From assembly GCA_030731745.1 (NCBI GenBank), contig JANQTJ010000028.1, forward strand, positions 1 to 64,000: a DNA stretch of 64,000 nt, written 5' to 3'. Positions 26,230-34,306 of this stretch are shown piece after piece (position 1 is the stretch's first letter; each line of letters opens with the position of its first letter). The translations under genes and the position numbers were made by a program. The stretch is from Flaviramulus sp. Its GTDB lineage: Bacteria; Bacteroidota; Bacteroidia; Flavobacteriales; Flavobacteriaceae. The notes under the pieces were generated by a model, which worked only from the letters and a program-made list of their open reading frames with translations, was not told where the DNA came from and searched no databases.

Positions 26230-28851
26230 CTAGTCTGCATCCATTTCCATGATTAAATTAGCAATTAGGGCAGTCCATCCTGTTTGATGAGAAGCCCCTA
26301 AACCTTTACCATTATCGCCATCAAAAAACTCATAAAATAGGTGTAAGTTTTTGAAGTGTTCGTCTTTAGTAAAATGCTTACCTTCATTATCTGCATGGTA
26401 CTGGAATTTACCATCGTTATTAACTTCAAAAAGTTTTATTAAGCGTTTAGTAAGTTCGTTTGCGATTTCTCTCAAATTGAGTTTTCTACCAGAACCAGTT
26501 GGGAATTCGTATTGATATGTGTCACCATAAAAAGTATAATATTTTCTTAACGATTGAATTATCATATAATTTAGAGGCAACCAAATTGGTCCGCGCCAAT
26601 TGGAATTACCACCAAACATACCAGAGCGACTTTCACCAGGTTCGTACTGTATTTGATGATGACCGTGATGTTCAAATACAAAAGGATGTTTTTCATGGTA
26701 TTTTGAAAGCGATCTGATACCATAATCTGAAAGAAATTCATCCTCATCCAGCAATCTTTTTAGTAAATGCTCAAGCCTAAAACCTCGCATGATGGCGAAA
26801 AGATAATTGCCATCTTTATTTGTTTCATCTAAATTAGTTATTAGTGAAGCTAAATCGGGTCTAGTTCGAATAATCTCATTTGCTCGGATTCTGAAATCTT
26901 TTAATTCTTCAAATAGATCTTTGTGCATAATCTCTACAGCAAACATCGGGATAACACCTACTAAAGAGCGCACTTTTAAACGATTGGTTGCACCGTTAGA
27001 CATTTCAACAACATCGTAATAAAAATTATCTTCATCATCCCAAAGTGAAATATCTTTTTTGCCAATGTGATGCATGGCCCAAGCAATATTTAAGAAATGC
27101 CTAAAAAACTTAGCAGCAGCTTCCTCGTATATTTTATTGGTTTTTGATAGTTCCAGAGACATTCGCAACATATTAAGTGTAAACATAGCCATCCAACTGG
27201 TGGCATCGGCTTGTTGCATTCTGGTTATGCCTGGTGGCATATGATTCCGATCAAAAACGCCAATATTATCTAAACCTAGAAAGCCTCCCTCAAAAAGGTC
27301 GGTACCACTTTTGTCTTTTTGATTTACCCACCATGTAAAATTGATAAGGAGTTTTTGGAATGCTTTTTCTAAAAAACCAGTATCTCCTTTACCAGTGTAG
27401 TTTTTATCCTTTTCGTATACATTCCAAACAGCATAAGAATGAACAGGTGGGTTTACGTCGCTAAAATTCCACTCGTAAGCAGGAATTTGCCCGTTGGGAT
27501 GCATGTAGTTTTCTTTTAAAACTAACAACAACTGTTCTTTTGCAAAAAATGGGTCGATTTCTACGAAAGATGCCATATGAAATGCTAAATCCCAAGCGGC
27601 ATACCACGGGTATTCCCATTTATCAGGCATAGAGATAATATGCCTGTTGGTGAGGTGTTGCCAGTTGTAATTTCGCATATTAGACCTATTAGGTTTTCCT
27701 TCTCCAGGACCACCAAAAAGCCATTTAAACACATCGTTATAGTAAAATTGTTTGGTCCATAATAAGCCAGAAAAAGCATTTTTTGCAATGGCTTGGTGGG
27801 TTTCAGGAATTTCAGATTTAATCGTTTCGTTATAAAAATCTTCACATTCGGTTATTCTATCATGAAAAACAGCATCAAAATCTTCCCAAGGATTCTCTAA
27901 TTTACTTTTACTTAAACGGACTTTTACCGTTTTCTCCTCACCAGCTTTTAACTTAAATTGATGCCAGATCGCTAATTTCGAGCCGTTTTTTTCTGGATTC
28001 ACTGTAGGTTTTCCATTTATAACATGGTCGTTAATGCCATCTTTAACATAGTCTAAATCATTATCAAAATTATAAATGCGTTTATTGTTTGTTTCATTTT
28101 CACAAAATAATTGATCACCACCTTCATTATAAAAATAATATCGACCATTTCTTGCACTTCTTGATTGCACCTTAGAATCTGAAATTGATTTCATATTTGG
28201 TCGTGAATGTCGTTTATTATGTTTCCAAAAATTACGAAACCAAAGATGGGGAAGCACATGGATATCAGCAGATTTTGATCCTCTGTTGATTACTGTTACT
28301 TTCATCAATATATCATCATAATCAGCTTTGGCATATTCAATAAAACAGTCAAAATAGGCATTATTTTTAAAAGCATCAGTATCTAGAATTTCATATTCAA
28401 ATTCATCACGACTTTTTTGATTACCACGAACTAATTCCCCATAAGGAAATTCATTTTGTGGATATTTATAAAGATATTTAGAGTAAGAATGGGTAGGTGA
28501 TGATACTTGATGAAAATATAACTCTTTAACATCTTCACCATGATTACCTTGATTATTGGTAAGTCCAAATAAACGCTCTTTTAAAATAGCATCTTTACCG
28601 TTCCAAAAAGCAGGCGCTAAACATAATATTTCTCTCGCATCACAAAATCCACCTATACCTTCTTCTCCCCAGCGATAGGCATTGCTTCGTGCTTTTTCAT
28701 GATCTATAAATTCCCATGATTCGCCGTGTTCGCTATAATCTTCTCTTACGGTTCCCCATTGTCTTTCAGCTAAATAAGGTCCCCATTTTTTCCAGTATTT
28801 ATAATTATCTGAAACTAATAATCTTTCTGCTTCTTTCCCTTTTTGAATCAT
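26230..28851 (-). CDS. GH63/MGH1-like glycoside hydrolase
   Basis: An 873-residue protein of the large MGH1-like/GH63 glucosidase type. The C-terminal half is an (alpha/alpha)6 barrel with WYAAWDLAFH, GGFLGLDNIGVFDR, ADATSWMAMF and FGGNSNWRGPIWLPLNY, where acidic residues of the WDLAF and NWRGPIW blocks sit in the active site of relatives. The N-terminal half is a beta-sandwich rich in Trp/Tyr. There is no signal peptide, so it acts in the cytoplasm, perhaps on glucosylated or mannosylated compatible solutes or storage glycans; substrate cannot be told. Monocistronic. Confidence 0.85.
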   Translation of the reverse strand: MIQKGKEAERLLVSDNYKYWKKWGPYLAERQWGTVREDYSEHGESWEFIDHEKARSNAYRWGEEGIGGFCDAREILCLAPAFWNGKDAILKERLFGLTNNQGNHGEDVKELYFHQVSSPTHSYSKYLYKYPQNEFPYGELVRGNQKSRDEFEYEILDTDAFKNNAYFDCFIEYAKADYDDILMKVTVINRGSKSADIHVLPHLWFRNFWKHNKRHSRPNMKSISDSKVQSRSARNGRYYFYNEGGDQLFCENETNNKRIYNFDNDLDYVKDGINDHVINGKPTVNPEKNGSKLAIWHQFKLKAGEEKTVKVRLSKSKLENPWEDFDAVFHDRITECEDFYNETIKSEIPETHQAIAKNAFSGLLWTKQFYYNDVFKWLFGGPGEGKPNRSNMRNYNWQHLTNRHIISMPDKWEYPWYAAWDLAFHMASFVEIDPFFAKEQLLLVLKENYMHPNGQIPAYEWNFSDVNPPVHSYAVWNVYEKDKNYTGKGDTGFLEKAFQKLLINFTWWVNQKDKSGTDLFEGGFLGLDNIGVFDRNHMPPGITRMQQADATSWMAMFTLNMLRMSLELSKTNKIYEEAAAKFFRHFLNIAWAMHHIGKKDISLWDDEDNFYYDVVEMSNGATNRLKVRSLVGVIPMFAVEIMHKDLFEELKDFRIRANEIIRTRPDLASLITNLDETNKDGNYLFAIMRGFRLEHLLKRLLDEDEFLSDYGIRSLSKYHEKHPFVFEHHGHHQIQYEPGESRSGMFGGNSNWRGPIWLPLNYMIIQSLRKYYTFYGDTYQYEFPTGSGRKLNLREIANELTKRLIKLFEVNNDGKFQYHADNEGKHFTKDEHFKNLHLFYEFFDGDNGKGLGASHQTGWTALIANLIMEMDAD

Positions 28852-29218
28852 ATTTTTTCGACAAGAAAATTTGATGTTAAAAAATAAAAATAAGACTATT
28901 TTTTGAAAATATAACGAGCTATTTCAAGTATTGCTTAATTGCTCTTTTTTGGAGGGAGCTCTGTGATTACTCGAAAAAAAAGCCTCAAGAAATTAAAGAA
29001 GTGTTGGTTGTGGTTTGGTATTTCATTATGAGACACACTTATTAATTAATTAAAGGATTTAAATCTAAGTGTATTTTTGATTTGTGTTAAAATTATTTTA
29101 GCAGCTTAATTAGAATGTAAAATATTTACATAAACAAACAAATCTAAAAAACATAAAATATAGAACATATAATTGTAATAATTAATGATGGTATAAATAA
29201 AATTCACATTATTATATG
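28852..29218. other. Gene-free stretch of 367 bp
   Basis: AT-rich spacer between the glycosidase start and the end of the rRNA methyltransferase gene. A minus-strand run near 28920-28980 is open for about 20 codons but matches nothing I know. It must contain the glycosidase promoter; I cannot place it with confidence. Confidence 0.5.
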
Positions 29219-30433
29219 TTATTGTTTTCGTTCTAAAAGTGCCATATAAAAACCATCAAAACCAGATTTATGAGAAAGTATTTTTTTTTCTTTTATCAAA
29301 CTAAAATGCTCACCAGCTTCTGATTTTAAAAAAGTTGATACTTGGGTTTGATTTTCAGAGGGTAAAACAGAGCAAGTGGCATATACCATTTGCCCACCAA
29401 CTTTTACCATTCTAGAATATTGTTGTAAAATTTCTTGTTGGGTTATTTTTATTTTATCAATAAAATCTGGCTGCAATTTCCATTTAGCATCTGGGTTTCT
29501 TCTTAAAACTCCTAATCCAGAACATGGTGCATCTATTAAAACACGATCAGCTTTATCATAAAGTTTTTTAAAAACTTTAGTAGAGTCAATGGCTCTTGGT
29601 TCTATATTATGTGCACCGTTGCGTTTTGCACGACGTTTTAATTCGTTTAGCTTATTGGCGTAAATATCCATAGCTATAATTTGCCCTTTGTTTTCCATTA
29701 AAGAAGCAATGTGCAATGTTTTTCCACCAGCTCCCGCACAAGCATCTACAACACGCATACCTGGTTTTACATCTAAAAACTCAGCAACTAATTGTGATGA
29801 GGCATCTTGCACTTCAAAAAAGCCATTTTTAAATGCTTCGGTTGAAAAAACATTGGCACGCTCTTTTAACTTTAAAGCATTTGGATATTCTTTAAGAAAA
29901 TCAGTTTCAATATCTAAATCAAAAAGCTCAGTTTGTAATCCTTCTTTTGTGGTTTTAAGTGTGTTTACTCTTAAAATAACATCGGCTTGTTCGTTAAGTG
30001 CAGCAATTTCTCTAGTCCAAATATCTTTACCAAGCTCTTTAACACCAAGCTCATCCATCCAATCTGGAATAGATTCTTTAAATTTTCTAATTTTTGAAAG
30101 TTCATCAAACCGTCCTTTTATTTTTCTCAAAGGCGTTCCTTCAAAATACTTCCAATCGGGTAGTTTTATACCTTTTAATGTTGCCCAAACTGCAAACATG
30201 CGCCACAAATTATCTCTATCAAAAGGTTCTTTAACTTCAGCAATTTCAGCATATAAACGTTTCCAACGTACTATATCATAAGTAGTTTCAGCAACAAAAG
30301 CTCTATCTCGTGCTCCCCAACGTTTATCACGCTTTAAAAGTTGCTGAATAACTTTGTCAGCATAATTTCCTTCATTAAAAATCAAGGTTAAGCCATCAAT
30401 AACCGCAAAGCATAAGTTTCTGTGTAATCGCAT
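29219..30433 (-). CDS. 16S rRNA m5C methyltransferase, RsmB/Sun type
   Basis: A 404-residue SAM-dependent RNA cytosine-5 methyltransferase. N-terminal NusB-like helical domain, then a Rossmann fold with GMRVVDACAGAGGKTLHIA, the motif IV DAPCSGLGVLRRNPDAKW and motif VI ATCSVLPSENQTQV, whose two cysteines are the release and nucleophile residues of the family. The size and N-terminal domain suggest the RsmB group (C967 of 16S rRNA), though RsmF-like activity is possible. Monocistronic. Confidence 0.9.
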   Translation of the reverse strand: MRLHRNLCFAVIDGLTLIFNEGNYADKVIQQLLKRDKRWGARDRAFVAETTYDIVRWKRLYAEIAEVKEPFDRDNLWRMFAVWATLKGIKLPDWKYFEGTPLRKIKGRFDELSKIRKFKESIPDWMDELGVKELGKDIWTREIAALNEQADVILRVNTLKTTKEGLQTELFDLDIETDFLKEYPNALKLKERANVFSTEAFKNGFFEVQDASSQLVAEFLDVKPGMRVVDACAGAGGKTLHIASLMENKGQIIAMDIYANKLNELKRRAKRNGAHNIEPRAIDSTKVFKKLYDKADRVLIDAPCSGLGVLRRNPDAKWKLQPDFIDKIKITQQEILQQYSRMVKVGGQMVYATCSVLPSENQTQVSTFLKSEAGEHFSLIKEKKILSHKSGFDGFYMALLERKQ

Positions 30434-30450
30434 TGTTTGTAAATAAGCTG

Positions 30451-30484
30451 CAAAGTTACGTTTTTAAATGTGTTTTTTTTCAAA
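30451..30484 (-). promoter_or_regulatory. rsmB-like gene promoter
   Basis: Minus strand TTTG (30484-30481), 22 bases, TAACTTTG (30458-30451), 18 bp before the ATG; fits the Bacteroidota housekeeping pattern with a slightly long spacer. Confidence 0.45.
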
Positions 30485-30551
30485 GGTTGATAAGTAAATT
30501 AAATGTGTTACATAATTTTATATAAATTTGAAATATTTCATTTAATAAGCG

Positions 30552-30579
30552 CAAGTTTTTAATTTTAATTTCATCTAAA
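30552..30579 (+). promoter_or_regulatory. ECF promoter P1 (sigma gene autoregulation)
   Basis: CAAGTTTTT (30552-30560), 11 bases, CATCTAAA (30572-30579). The same two boxes with the same spacing occur three more times in the next 3.6 kb, always upstream of a gene of this cluster. CATCTAAA resembles the CGTCTAA -10 box of ECF sigma factors. The start codon follows 24 bp later. Confidence 0.85.
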
Positions 30580-30603
30580 CTTGAATAAGTTTAATTTTTT
30601 TTT

Positions 30604-31179
30604 TTGACAGAAGACGAATTTATAGTAGGGTTGAAAAATCATAACTATTATGCATATGGTAAGTTGCTAGATAATTTTCAGCAGAAAGTATTTTCTACTT
30701 GTATATCTTTTGTGCCAAATAAACAAGATGCTGAAGATATTGCACAAGATGTTTTCATTGAGGTTTTTAATTCCATTTCAAAATTTAAAGGAGATTCAAA
30801 ATTATCTACTTGGATTTATAAAATTACTACTAATAAATGTTTGGAATTTATCAGGAAGAAAAACACGAAAAAGCGTTTTGGTTTTTTAAAATCAATCATG
30901 GGAAACGATCTACCAGCAGATAAAACTAACTATTTCACTGAAATAAATCATCCAGGAATTATTTTGGAAAATAAGGAACTTAATGAAACTTTATTTTTTG
31001 CAATTAATCAGTTGCCTAATGATCAAAAATTGGTCTTCACATTACATAAAATAGATGGAAAGAGTTATCAGGAAATTTGTGATATAATTGATAAAAGTTT
31101 ATCATCGGTAGAGTCCTTAATGTTTAGAGCAAAAAAGAATTTACAGAAGCTTTTAGAAAATTATTATAAAAATGACTAA
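30604..31179 (+). CDS. ECF RNA polymerase sigma factor
   Basis: A 191-residue sigma-70 family ECF factor. Region 2 reads DAEDIAQDVFIEVFNSIS with SKLSTWIYKITTNKCLEFIRKK; region 4 reads LPNDQKLVFTLHKIDGKSYQEICDIIDKSLSSVESLMFRAKKNL. The start is TTG, inside an 11-base T run; an in-frame stop lies 9 bp upstream of it, so no ATG alternative exists upstream. It heads a cluster in which the next genes code for a one-membrane-span anti-sigma-like protein and a periplasmic CnrX-like protein. Promoter P1 in front of it has the same sequence as those of its neighbours, which implies autoregulation. Confidence 0.93.
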   Translation: MTEDEFIVGLKNHNYYAYGKLLDNFQQKVFSTCISFVPNKQDAEDIAQDVFIEVFNSISKFKGDSKLSTWIYKITTNKCLEFIRKKNTKKRFGFLKSIMGNDLPADKTNYFTEINHPGIILENKELNETLFFAINQLPNDQKLVFTLHKIDGKSYQEICDIIDKSLSSVESLMFRAKKNLQKLLENYYKND

Positions 31180-31184
31180 CAGCG

Positions 31185-31212
31185 CAAGTTTTTATAGAAT
31201 ATTGCATCTAAA
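31185..31212 (+). promoter_or_regulatory. ECF promoter P2
   Basis: CAAGTTTTT (31185-31193), 11 bases, CATCTAAA (31205-31212). It begins 6 bp after the sigma stop and lies 18 bp before the anti-sigma-like ATG, so regulators can be made from it independently of P1. Confidence 0.85.
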
Positions 31213-31230
31213 TTATTAAACAGCTTACAA

Positions 31231-31548
31231 ATGGAAACAAATAAAAACATACAGAATAAAATTGATAGCACTTTTGATGTAATTGATTCTATTGAATGTG
31301 TGAGTGTTTCTCCTTTTTTTAAGGATAAAACTATGAACGTTTTATTTGCCCAAAAGAAAGAGAAACAGTCAGCTTGGAATTGGTTTACGCCAAAATTGCA
31401 ATTGACAACTTTAGTTTGTGTGGTTGTTTTAAATGTGATTGCTTTTACGAAGCTGGAAAACACATCCTCTTATGAGGAAAATATAATTGAGTTTGCGGAA
31501 TCTTATGGATTATCAGCGAGTGATGATGATACATCTATTTTAAATTAA
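31231..31548 (+). CDS. One-span membrane protein, probable anti-sigma factor
   Basis: A 105-residue protein with about 55 cytoplasmic residues, one membrane span (about 56-75, LQLTTLVCVVVLNVIAF) and a short acidic periplasmic tail. I find no recognised domain in it. The place between an ECF sigma gene and a periplasmic sensor, and the topology, match the CnrY-type anti-sigma factor of the Cnr system, where the cytoplasmic helix binds the sigma factor. The function is inferred from context. Confidence 0.7.
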   Translation: METNKNIQNKIDSTFDVIDSIECVSVSPFFKDKTMNVLFAQKKEKQSAWNWFTPKLQLTTLVCVVVLNVIAFTKLENTSSYEENIIEFAESYGLSASDDDTSILN

Positions 31549-31554
31549 TTAGTT

Positions 31555-32118
31555 ATGAAGAAAAATTTACCCTTATATATATTACTAGCCTTCTTAATTA
31601 TTGTGAACGGTTTTTTCCTTTATAATTATTTAGGAAAGGGAGAAAAGGAAGAGGCTAATAAACCAGAGCGCCTAGGAATTTTTTTGGCAAAGGAACTTGG
31701 GTTTGATGACATACAGCAAGAACAGTTTAGAGTGCTTTGGAAGCCCCATCATCAAAGAATGCAAAGTTTGTCAGAAGATATTAAAGGTTTGAAAGATGAA
31801 TTGTTTAAAAGTTTATCTGATGAATCTTTGAAAAATGTAAATATAGATTCTATTGCAATACTAATTGGAGAAAAAGAAGCAGCAAAAGATTTAGAAATAT
31901 TGGATCACTTTAAACAAGTTCAAGAATTGTGTAATAAAGAACAAAAGGAAAAATTTAGTAAAATTATAGAGGATGCAATGCGAAGAGCCGGTGAAAATCG
32001 AGGTCTGCCACCCGGAAGACAACCAGATGGAAACCGACCGCCACATCCTGATGGAGATAGACCACCGCACCCTGATGGTCCACCTGACAGTAAAAGACCG
32101 CCACCACCAGGGCACTAA
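31555..32118 (+). CDS. CnrX/Spy-like periplasmic sensor with Pro-His-Asp tail
   Basis: A 187-residue protein, anchored by one N-terminal span (about 7-25), with a helical periplasmic domain of the heavy-metal-resistance (CnrX/CpxP/Spy) type: LGFDDIQQEQFRVLWKPHHQRM begins a helical hairpin and residues 65-66 are His-His. The last 35 residues are low complexity, with RPPHPDG twice (161-167, 169-175) and a terminal PPPPGH; histidine and aspartate could bind metal. It lies 6 bp after the anti-sigma-like gene. By analogy to CnrYXH it would hold the anti-sigma factor and release sigma when metal or damaged protein is bound. Confidence 0.75.
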   Translation: MKKNLPLYILLAFLIIVNGFFLYNYLGKGEKEEANKPERLGIFLAKELGFDDIQQEQFRVLWKPHHQRMQSLSEDIKGLKDELFKSLSDESLKNVNIDSIAILIGEKEAAKDLEILDHFKQVQELCNKEQKEKFSKIIEDAMRRAGENRGLPPGRQPDGNRPPHPDGDRPPHPDGPPDSKRPPPPGH

Positions 32119-32137
32119 TAATTAGATATAGCATTTT

Positions 32138-32170
32138 AAGACCTTCAAAATATTGAGGGTCTTTTTTTTG
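32138..32170 (+). terminator. Terminator of the sigma operon
   Basis: Arms 32138-32148 and 32153-32163 (one G:U) around a 4-base loop, then eight T residues. It ends the sigma/anti-sigma/sensor unit 20 bp after its last stop and before promoter P3. Confidence 0.88.
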
Positions 32171-32194
32171 TGATTTTTTTAACAAAAGTCTCCA

Positions 32195-32222
32195 CAAGTT
32201 TTTGATAAAGGAGGCATCTAAA
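32195..32222 (+). promoter_or_regulatory. ECF promoter P3
   Basis: CAAGTTTTT (32195-32203), 11 bases, CATCTAAA (32215-32222), 23 bp before the EF-hand gene and right after the terminator of the sigma operon. Confidence 0.85.
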
Positions 32223-32245
32223 TGTAAATAACAATAAAATTTAAA

Positions 32246-32533
32246 ATGATGAATAATGTATTTAGAATAGCAGTATTAGTTTTTGGATTGACACTTTTTA
32301 TGTCGACCAGTTCTTTTGGACAATCTGAAAACAGAGATGAAAGAAAAGAACCACCAACTTTTAAAGAGTTACTAGAAAAGATGGATACCAATGAAGATGG
32401 CAAATTATCAAAAGAAGAAGTTAAAGGGCCTTTGAAAGACGATTTTGCTAAAGTTGATGCAGATGAAGATGGTTTTATTACAGAAGAAGAATTAAAGAAA
32501 GCACCAAAACCAAAAGGAAGAAAAAGAGATTAA
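32246..32533 (+). CDS. Exported EF-hand calcium-binding protein
   Basis: A 95-residue exported protein: signal peptide ending near SSFGQ, then two canonical EF-hand loops, DTNEDGKLSKEE (about 51-62) and DADEDGFITEEE (about 71-82), and a Lys/Pro-rich tail. All calcium ligand positions (1, 3, 5, 7, 9, 12) hold acceptable residues. First gene behind P3; the CotH-kinase lipoprotein follows 41 bp later. It may be a calcium-dependent partner for CotH, which is inference from adjacency. Confidence 0.88.
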   Translation: MMNNVFRIAVLVFGLTLFMSTSSFGQSENRDERKEPPTFKELLEKMDTNEDGKLSKEEVKGPLKDDFAKVDADEDGFITEEELKKAPKPKGRKRD

Positions 32534-32574
32534 AAAAGGAATAGTAGAGGGAATTAACTTTAAAGACTAAAGAT

Positions 32575-34002
32575 ATGAAGACGATAAAATCAATTCTACC
32601 ATTAGTAAAAGCTTCAATTTTTGTATTTCTTGGATTATGCTTTATTGGATGTAGTAATGATAACGCTTCGGAACAGGAAATGATGGAAGAAGTTGAAGAA
32701 ATTATTGTTTTAGATGACACAGATTTTGAAGCTACAGACTGGACAACTGAAACACACACTAAGGATGTAGATCCAAATTTTGATGAGGTGTTTCAAGATA
32801 ATACTGTTAAAAGACTAGATTTTGTAATTACAGAAGCAAGGTGGCAAAGTATGTTGGATGATATGACTGCTACTTACGGTGCTTTTGGTTCAGGTAGCTC
32901 AGCTGGTTTACTAGAAACAGATGAAGACCCCATTTTTGTGCCAGCGGAAGTATTTTATAATGACAAACAATGGTATCGAGTAGGTGTGAGATTTAAAGGA
33001 AACTCTAGTTTACAATCAAGTTGGGGAAATGGTAATTTAAAACTATCGTTCAAATTAGATTTTGATGAGTTTGAAGATGATTATCCGCAAATTGACAACC
33101 AACGTTTTTATGGATTTAAGAAGTTTAGCCTTAAAAATAATTTTGATGACAGATCGATGCTTCGCGAAAAAGTAGCAACTGATGTGTTTAGAAATGCAGG
33201 TTTAGTAGCATCACATACCGCGTTTTATACACTTTATGTTGATCATGGTGATGGCCCTCAATATTTTGGTCTTTATACTTTGGTGGAAGAAGTTGATGGT
33301 AGCGTTTTAGATACACAATTTTCTGATGATGATGGGAATTTGTACAAACCCGACGGAGATGCAGCAAGTTTTGCAGCGGGGACGTATGATGAAGATGAAT
33401 ATGTAAAGAAAACAAATGAAGATGAAGCTGATTTCTCAGATGTTCAAAGCCTTTTAACGGCAATTAATAATGATATTAGAACAACTGATGCAGCTACTTG
33501 GAGAGCGAACCTTGAGACTGTTTTTGATACTGAGGTATTTTTAAAATACTTAGCTGTTAATACGGTTGTTCAAAACTGGGATACTTATGGGCGCATGACA
33601 CACAATTATTATTTATACAATAATCCAGATACTAGTAAATTAACTTGGATTCCTTGGGATAATAATGAGGCACTGCAGGATGGTAAAAGGGAAGGTTCAT
33701 TAGCATTAGATTTTTCTGATTTAAGTACTACGGAGTGGCCAATAATTGGTTATATGTATCAAGATGATGTATATAAAGCTAAATATGATACCTATCTACA
33801 AGAGGTAATAGATGGCCCTTTTAATACAGCCACAATACAAACTTTATATAGCACTTACTCAAATTTGGTAGAGCCTTATGCAACTACTGAAGTAGATGGT
33901 TATTCATTTTTGAATAATAGTAGTGATTTTTATTCTGCTATTTCAACGCTTAAAACACATGTGGCAAATCGAACAGCAGCAGTTAACAATTATTTAGATT
34001 AA
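32575..34002 (+). CDS. CotH-kinase family surface lipoprotein
   Basis: A 475-residue lipoprotein (lipobox FIGC, Cys26, then an acidic stretch typical of surface-exposed lipoproteins in Bacteroidota). From about residue 80 it is a CotH spore-coat-type kinase domain: RVGVRFKGNSSLQS, KKFSLKNNFDDRSMLREKVATDVF, YFGLYTLVEEVDG, NTVVQNWDTYGRMTHNYYLY and the metal-binding WIPWDNNEAL. CotH of Bacillus is an atypical protein kinase; bacterial relatives outside spore formers are largely unstudied. It is co-transcribed with the EF-hand gene from P3 and ends at a terminator. Confidence 0.9.
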   Translation: MKTIKSILPLVKASIFVFLGLCFIGCSNDNASEQEMMEEVEEIIVLDDTDFEATDWTTETHTKDVDPNFDEVFQDNTVKRLDFVITEARWQSMLDDMTATYGAFGSGSSAGLLETDEDPIFVPAEVFYNDKQWYRVGVRFKGNSSLQSSWGNGNLKLSFKLDFDEFEDDYPQIDNQRFYGFKKFSLKNNFDDRSMLREKVATDVFRNAGLVASHTAFYTLYVDHGDGPQYFGLYTLVEEVDGSVLDTQFSDDDGNLYKPDGDAASFAAGTYDEDEYVKKTNEDEADFSDVQSLLTAINNDIRTTDAATWRANLETVFDTEVFLKYLAVNTVVQNWDTYGRMTHNYYLYNNPDTSKLTWIPWDNNEALQDGKREGSLALDFSDLSTTEWPIIGYMYQDDVYKAKYDTYLQEVIDGPFNTATIQTLYSTYSNLVEPYATTEVDGYSFLNNSSDFYSAISTLKTHVANRTAAVNNYLD

Positions 34003-34043
34003 CATAGCATTATAATTAGTATTTGGTTGGTTGATTATTAGTT

Positions 34044-34080
34044 AAAGGCTTCATGATATGATGAGTCATGGAGTCTTTAT
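34044..34080 (+). terminator. Terminator after cotH-like gene
   Basis: 13-base arms (34044-34056, 34066-34078) pairing with two G:U wobbles around a 9-base loop, then a short T-rich stretch. Confidence 0.7.
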
Positions 34081-34092
34081 TTCAAAACACCG

Positions 34093-34120
34093 CAAGTTTT
34101 TTTTTGTTTAAGCATCTAAA
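34093..34120 (+). promoter_or_regulatory. ECF promoter P4
   Basis: CAAGTTTTT (34093-34101, in a longer T run), 11 bases, CATCTAAA (34113-34120). It drives the first YHYH-MORN-SCO cassette. The nearest start codon, TTG at 34142, is 21 bp away, within the 18-24 bp range seen at P1-P3. Confidence 0.83.
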
Positions 34121-34141
34121 AAGATAACTTAACCAAAAACC

Positions 34142-34237
34142 TTGAAGATTAGTAGAAATAAATTAATGATTGTTCTTTTTGTTACAGTTATAGCATTACT
34201 TATTTTAAACTTATATATGGTTTATAATTTGAGTTGA
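34142..34237 (+). CDS. 31-residue single-span membrane peptide
   Basis: TTG start, then KISRNKLMIVLFVTVIALL and a further nine residues to TGA: a positively charged N-terminus and one hydrophobic span. It is too short for normal gene calling. Support comes from its distance to P4, which is the same as that of the other genes to their promoters, from the use of TTG starts elsewhere in this cluster, and from its sharply hydrophobic composition. An internal ATG (34166) would give 23 residues. It could be a small membrane regulator or a leader peptide for the YHYH gene 69 bp downstream. Confidence 0.55.
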   Translation: MKISRNKLMIVLFVTVIALLILNLYMVYNLS

Positions 34238-34306
34238 GAGAAGTAAACTAGTAGTAAAAAAATAGGGGTTATTATAAAAAAGCAAATAAATTTAAAAATA
34301 AAAAAA

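Noticed and set aside
28905..28990. Minus-strand open run upstream of the glycosidase that looked like a gene remnant.
   Set aside because: Only about 20 codons, one stop inside, AT-rich and without a recognisable motif; could be chance.
31891..32115. Opposite-strand frames over the Pro-His-Asp tail of the sensor gene, rich in Trp and Arg.
   Set aside because: They arise from translating the low-complexity CCACC/CATCC repeat in reverse; no start or other support.
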